Shown: piece after piece, positions 32,837 through 38,040 of the stretch
Numbering within the stretch: position 1 is the first letter of the stretch
How the letters are laid out: each line of letters opens with the position of its first letter
Program-made: the position numbers and the translations under genes
Notes under the pieces: model-generated
Seen by the model: the letters and a program-made list of their open reading frames with translations, nothing else
What the model was told of the DNA's origin: nothing
Database searches by the model: none
Origin: Dinochytrium kinnereticum
Lineage: Eukaryota; Chytridiomycota; Chytridiomycetes; Chytridiales; Chytridiaceae
Reading direction: 5' to 3'
Length of the DNA: 38,040 nucleotides
NCBI GenBank assembly: GCA_027604005.1
Contig: JADGJT010000103.1
Coordinates: 26,658-64,697 of the forward strand

Positions 32837-34025
32837 GGCCGTCGTTCGCGTCGTTCTCCGATGAAGGGTGTCGATGGAGGCGGGGCGAGGCAACTGGATT
32901 TCAGTTCAAGTAGATGGAAGGCTGGGCAGCCTCAATTATTTATAATTGCAACCGGTTGCCCCACATTGACCAATTTGGGGCTTGACGCATCTCAGCCGAA
33001 AAGAAAAAAGGAACCCGTCGGCGCCCTTCAACGGCGTCTTCAAGCGACGTCTGCTGCTCGATGAGCCCGACGCATTGGGCGGTGGTAGATCGTGCGGGTC
33101 GTGGCGAGGAGACTCTGGGCGGATTGGCACTTCGGATGGCCCTCGCCATCAAGCGCACCTGTGCAATAACAGGTCGAGATCTGCCGCTGCCGCCAAGGGC
33201 ATTGACAGACTTGTTTACACCCAGCTATTTTACGGAGGCGCAATGCAATGCAAGTCAGCGTAGGTCGGCTGCTTGATCAATCAAACTTTGAATACACCCA
33301 TCACGTTGATTTATCTGATTCAGGCAGAGTGGAAGACGGATCCTGTCTGATGCGGCCCTTGTAACGAGAGGGTGTTTACTACAAGATCCTGTCGCCTACA
33401 GCCTGCAATTCATCCTTTAAGCCTGTGGCAAGGCCGCAAGGGATCATTAAATTTCAAGGTTCTGCTTTTGGAGGTTCAACATCATTTAACATGACGTTGT
33501 GAGAGAACACGATCGCATGGAGCAGATAAGTGTCCAGAGGCTAACCGCCATTAAAATGTTACTATTATGATCTGTCATTATTCATCACGCTGTTTGGGTT
33601 TTTGGCAAGGAGGAAAAAACGGGAAAAACAACGCGAAAACTGAACACTAAACTGCAGAGTAAAAACAAATAGTAAAATCGTACCTGTCGGTCGAGAAAAA
33701 AGAAAAACAGCACCGGGGAAAAGGAAAAGAAAAGGTTGAAGGCACGCTTGCCGTGGTGCCGTTGGTGGGTGAGGCCAGGGTGACTTGCAAGATTTTGAAC
33801 CAGGGCTGAAAAGGCTGCGACCACGAGGAAAAGTTTTATTTTCCTGACTGGGGATTGTCGCGTCCGGACATGCGCTCGAACATGCGCAAGCAGAACCCAA
33901 ACAGCCAGGCCCTTCGACAGGCTCACGGACCCGCGGGGTTTGCGTGAAAAAAGAGAACTCAAAAGGCGTATTAAAGACAGCCATCTGGATCTGAGATTCC
34001 TTCTTACGGTCCTTCTAATCCGTTC
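32837..34025. promoter_or_regulatory. Divergent intergenic region between syntaxin and the copper-radical oxidase
   Basis: About 1.2 kb between two outward-facing starts, so it should carry both promoters. Minus-strand frames at 33984-33565 are open for up to 139 codons but are Phe/Ser-rich, lack a domain, and overlap each other in different frames, so I do not call a gene. No RNA gene or repeat was seen. Confidence 0.4.
32937..32944 (-). promoter_or_regulatory. Candidate TATA box of the syntaxin gene
   Basis: The minus strand reads TATAAATA about 100 bases upstream of the syntaxin start codon, a sensible position for a core promoter. A CCAAT sequence lies about 30 bases further upstream at roughly 32968 on the plus strand. 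Functional use is inferred from position only. Confidence 0.4.
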
Positions 34026-37009
34026 ATGCGCAACATGATCCTCCCCACGCTCACCCTGCTGCCGCTCATGGCGATGGTGCTCAACACTGTCTCGGCATCG
34101 GAGCCGAGCTGCCAGGTCTACGCACCTCCAGCTGCATCGGCGATGGGTTTTGAGTACGCTGGATGCTTTGAGGATTCAGTTTCGAACCGGGCCCTGGATT
34201 GGGAGTGGAAGGCGTTTGGGACCATGAATGTTGACATGTGTTTGGCCCATTGCAAGAGGTATGGGTACCCTGTGGCTGGACTTCAGTGTGAGTTGGTGGA
34301 TCTTCCGACATGTGTTTTGTTTGCATGGAACGTATTAGATCTGTTGTTAACAGCCCCTCCTTGACCTCGAAATCCTTTCTCCATTTTTTCTCAGTTGGAC
34401 ATGAGTGCTGTGAGTATTCTGCTGGTTCTTCTTCCTTCTCTGGTTTCTTCATTCAAGTGTCCTGACTTTTGAGAAGGGTGCGGTGACCGTCTAAAGTACG
34501 AGAAGAGGGTCTCTGATCGATTCTGCAACTTTCAATGTGATGGCAACGTGTCTCAATGCTGTGGTGCCCCCGATCGCATCTCTTGTAAGTCACACTACTC
34601 GTTGAATGTTTTTTCTCTTCATCATCGCTCATCCATTCTTGCTGAAACGTTCTCTCCCTACAGTGTATGTGGCTGAACAGAGTGTGGGCATTGCACCAGT
34701 GTTTAGTCGACCAAAGAACAGGGGAAAGTTTGAGTTCATTTTCTCTGGGCCCGTGGTTCCTTTGGTCACTGGTCTCACCAAGACCAACAAAGTTATCTTC
34801 CTGGAGAAGGTATTTTATCACATTTTTTCTGCTCGTTCCCGTCTTTTGTTTGCATTATCTCTGACTATCTCAAGTTTGCTTTCATTGCTGCTGGAGCCCC
34901 GCCAAACTCTACTCATGTGTATGAGGTATGTCCTTTAAACCTTTTTTTGCAGTGCAGCTTTAATGCCAGCCTCGACTCACTGCCATTAGTACGACTACAC
35001 CATCACAGACAGGAGCAAGGCTTTCCGAGAGATGCACACCAAGACAGACATCTTTTGCTCGGCCGTTCACATGATGCCGGACCGATGGGGGCGTATGCTT
35101 AACGTCGCTGGAATGCGAGACATTTCGCTGAAAGGCATTCGTATTTACCGACCAACTGGGTCGAGTGGTGTAAATGGGACCACGGATTGGGAGGAGAATG
35201 CTAAAATTCTTAAACTTCAGGTAATTTGTTTTCTTCATCGCATGCTATGTTTCCGGTTAATCCTTTTGCTGTTTCCTCTACCACCTTTTCCCCTTTTTCT
35301 TTCGTTCTGTGGAAAATGGTCTAAAGCAATACCTTTGATGAAAATAGAGGCCGAGATGGTACCCTGGAATGCTGCAGCTTCAAAATGGTAGCTTTGCGAT
35401 CATAGGTGGAGCCGATAATGCGGATTTGACGGGTCAGTCGCCGTCTGCTGAGATTCTGCCGCCAAATGGATTCCCTTCGGCCAACATTCAGATTCTGGAG
35501 AAGACTGAGAGATACAATCTCTACCCTTTTGCGTAAGCAGCGCGACCTTTGATGATTACTCACGTGACTGACTCTTTTCTCTACTTCTTCTTCTTCTTCT
35601 TCTTTGATTAGTTACATACTCCCGTCGGGCAACATTTTCATGATCTCCGACAATCGGGCTTCTATTCTCAACCCCGCCACCTTTGAAGAGATTCGAGAGC
35701 TTCCTAGGATTCCAGGAAGCCCTGCCGGAAAGGATGGAGAAACATTTGGATCCGGTGGAAGGACTTACCCGAATTCAGGGGCTGCTGTCATTATGCCTAT
35801 GCTCCCGCCCTACACGGATCCCCTGGAGATTATGGTATGTGGTGGGGGTACTGGCCACAACAAGAAGGCTATTGGAAACTGTGTCAGGGGACGACCGGAG
35901 GTTGCGGGAGATGAGTGGATTATTGAGAGGATGGTGAGAATTTTGTGCATTGTGATGCCTTTCATTTATTATTTGCCTTTTTTGATTCTACCATCTTTGA
36001 TGAGGGTGTATCGTACTGAGTCGTATTCCACTACTTCTTCTCCTTAAACCAGCCGTACAACCGCGTGATGCCCAACGTTGTCGCACTGCCTGATCTCACA
36101 TTTCTTATTGTCAATGGGGCTGAGAAAGGTGTTGCTGGATTTGCGACCGCCAGTGACCCTGTTGGGACCGCCTTGATATATGACCCAGCGAAGCCATTCA
36201 ACCAGCGCATCTCGGTCATGGAGTGGACGGATATTGCAAGAATGTACCATTCTGGGGCTGAACTGTTGCATGACGGAAGGGTTCTAATTTCGGGATCTGA
36301 TCCGTTGGATTTGAGATTCCCTCTGGTTAGACCCTTTTCTCCAAAATTTTCGCATATTCTTTTCAGTTGTTTTTCCTTCGTTTAGGCTAAAATAGTATGC
36401 TGCTGCTTGTTCCTCTCTTTTTTCTTTTGTAGGAATACCGGCTTCAGATGTTCCACCCTCCTTATCTTCTGTCTGGTCTGCCGAGGCCTAAGTTTACTTT
36501 TCTGTCGGGCAACCCGGATCGCATGTTCCAGTTTGGCGACTCGATCCGGATTACAGCTAGCTTTCCAAGCGGAGACCTTTCCAAGATCCGAGCGTCGATC
36601 ATTTCACGTGAGTTCCGGCCGAGTCTTTTGCCTCTCATTCTATTTTCTTTCATTGGTCCATCTTGCCCGCTGCATCGATTTTCTCTCCTTATTTATTTAT
36701 GCACCCTACAAGACACTGACTTATATTTTGGCTTTTACTTTTTCAATAGCTGGCGTCACGACTCACGGAAATCACTTTGGCCAGCGGTCTTACGGTGTTA
36801 ACATTACACCTGGTTCTCAACCCGATGAGTATGTTGTTGGCCCACTGCCTGGCAATTCTGCGATTATGCCGAACGGGAACTATTTGTTGCATGTTTTGGA
36901 TGGGCCCACACCTTCTGAGGGACAATGGATGATGGTTGGGAACACTTTTCCTGATTTGGATGCTTGGCCTGTTGGGCAGGGCTTTTCGGGAACTCCCGTG
37001 AGGAGGTGA
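34026..37009 (+). CDS. Secreted WSC-domain glyoxal/galactose-oxidase-like copper-radical oxidase
   Basis: About eleven exons encode a secreted enzyme with a signal peptide (MRNMILPTLTLLPLMAMVLN), a WSC carbohydrate-binding domain and a copper-radical oxidase domain. WSC features are GFEYAGCFED, MCLAHCKRYGYPVAGLQ and, across two small introns, FGHECWCGDRL, then FCNFQCDG. The oxidase part has the Cys of the Cys-Tyr crosslink (TDIFCSAVHMMPDRWG), its Tyr partner (RPRWYPGMLQL), the copper Tyr-His pair (RMYHSGAELLHDGRVLISGS) and the second copper His in GVTTHGNHFGQRS of the C-terminal DUF1929 domain. All key residues are present, so it should oxidise aldehydes or alcohols and make hydrogen peroxide outside the cell. 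In wood-decay and plant-pathogenic fungi such enzymes feed peroxidases or act at the cell wall. The substrate here is unknown. It ends GTPVRR at 37009, with no membrane anchor. Confidence 0.92.
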
Positions 37010-37973
37010 GGGGTTAGCTTTTGGGGAGCTTTCTTTCTTTCTTTCTTTTTCTTTTCTTATTGCTTTTTACCTTTCTGCCGAGTTGAGAAGAAGGCTGTGT
37101 GGATGCGCCTTTTTTCCTCTTCTCTTACTTTCTTTATATCTTCCTTTTCGATCCTTGTGGAGGGGAGTTGGTTGTTTAGTGGAATTTCTATTTCGTCCTT
37201 CTTTTTTTCTTCTTCCATAAAATGTCGCAGTCACGTTATCGGTTTCTCTCCTGTCCTTTTTTCCTTCTTTTTACCTTTTAAACTTTTCTTTCAGTGAGAG
37301 AGTTTAGGCGATTTATTCCTTTCTTTACCGTCCCGCTGTTTTGGCGACTTGGCATTAATAACAATAATAAATGAATGATTCATGCTTTATGTTGCGGAAG
37401 GAAATGTTAAATATGAAGAGGGGTGTTTCAAGTAGAAATGAGAGTGAAAACGAATAGAGATAAGTAACAGTCAGTTGAATTATTGGTTTGCAGTGCCAGG
37501 CATACACGGAGAATACCATAATCACTCGATCATTTATGACCCCATTCACTGTTGACGACGCCTCCATCTGCGCAAGGATGCCATGAGTGACCCGGACGAC
37601 AACATCCTTACCCTCAACTAAGACGGCCCCTTTGCAAAAAGCGCACACCTAACCCTGGACGCGTCGCCTTACGCGTCATTTGCAACAGAAGAATGTTCAT
37701 ACCTCCTTAACCACCCAAGCGAACAGCGTGAAAGGGACAGTGATTGGGTCAGGAGGAAAGAAGGTGAAACGCGTCAGGAACTGTGTAAATTTCATTATTA
37801 AAACGTTGTTTTGAGGCTCCATTTCCCTTTCTGCCTCTCACCACCTCCAACTTCATCTGTGAGGCAAAAGCAACAAACAAGAAAAGCAATGGGTGCAATC
37901 GACCAATGAGACTGCGCCTTGTTTATATTTACCTTGGAATATATTACACCACTATTTAATTACAAATATGAGC
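37010..37973. other. 3' flank of the oxidase gene, no gene recognised
   Basis: Nearly 1 kb of pyrimidine-rich then AT-rich DNA between the oxidase stop and the tRNA. It begins with a CTTT microsatellite (about 37029-37057). A minus-strand frame at 37648-37355 has no domain. Nothing else is recognised. Confidence 0.4.
37029..37057. repeat. CTTT tetranucleotide microsatellite
   Basis: Tandem TTTC/CTTT units just downstream of the oxidase stop codon, in its probable 3' UTR. Confidence 0.8.
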
Positions 37974-38040
37974 GCCTTCCTAGCTCAGTTGGTTAGAGCG
38001 TCTGCCTAGTAAGCAGGAGGTCACCAGTTCGACTCTGGTG
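37974..38040 (+). tRNA. tRNA-Thr, anticodon AGT (truncated at right edge)
   Basis: Starts with the acceptor strand GCCTTCC, then TA and a D arm with GCTCAGTTGGTTAGAGC. The anticodon stem is TCTGC/GCAGG with the loop CTAGTAA, giving anticodon AGT (Thr). Variable bases follow, then a T arm ACCAG-TTCGACT-CTGGT. The 3' acceptor strand lies beyond the window after its first G. No intron is seen in the anticodon loop. Confidence 0.88.

Noticed and set aside
33565..33984. 139-codon minus-strand open frame between syntaxin and the oxidase
   Set aside because: Low-complexity Phe/Ser/Pro composition, a second overlapping frame equally open, no domain, and it sits where two promoters are expected.
37355..37648. 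Minus-strand 97-codon frame downstream of the oxidase
   Set aside because: No domain, ends in AT-rich sequence, and no supporting splice or promoter signals.

Overview
This is intron-rich nuclear DNA from a fungus. Almost every gene is broken by short introns of roughly 40-80 bases with GT...AG ends. The gene set is fungal: Scc2 cohesin loader, Cft1/CPSF160, an Sso-type syntaxin, a fungal-type rhomboid protease and a WSC-domain copper-radical oxidase. It also carries a class C (GABA-B-like) G-protein-coupled receptor, a family generally missing from Dikarya but known from early-diverging fungi. Together with selenoprotein O and a tau-tubulin-kinase-like kinase, this points to a zoosporic, chytrid-like early-diverging fungus. 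The lineage is my inference from gene content, not from a search.

Layout, left to right. About 1-6.8 kb, minus strand: Scc2/NIPBL, with its 3' end beyond the left edge. 7.5-8.3 kb, plus: a small PQQ/quinoprotein-like beta-propeller protein, divergent from Scc2. 8.5-11.6 kb, minus: selenoprotein O (protein AMPylator) with large acidic and charged insertions. 11.8-14.0 kb, minus: CK1/TTBK-like protein kinase. 14.8-16.7 kb, minus: rhomboid serine protease. 17.0-18.0 kb, minus: DUF4743-type Nudix hydrolase. 18.0-19.7 kb: no recognisable gene. 19.7-25.5 kb, minus: Cft1/CPSF160, complete. 26.3-29.7 kb, minus: a receptor joining a bacterial-type sugar-binding protein (type II periplasmic fold) to a GABA-B-like seven-helix core, probably with a PH-like C-terminal tail. 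29.7-31.6 kb: mostly non-coding, with a possible decayed reverse-transcriptase fragment. 31.6-32.8 kb, minus: plasma-membrane syntaxin. 34.0-37.0 kb, plus: WSC-glyoxal/galactose-oxidase-like enzyme. The right edge holds a truncated tRNA-Thr(AGT).

As usual in eukaryotes the neighbours do not form a pathway. Most are housekeeping genes for cohesin loading, mRNA 3'-end processing, exocytic fusion and redox-linked AMPylation. The two with outward-facing roles are the receptor and the secreted oxidase. The most unusual item is the receptor at 26.3-29.7 kb: it looks like an ABC-transporter-type sugar-binding protein turned into the ligand-binding ectodomain of a class C GPCR. Exon borders were read by hand from splice signals and family conservation, so individual junctions may be off by a few bases.
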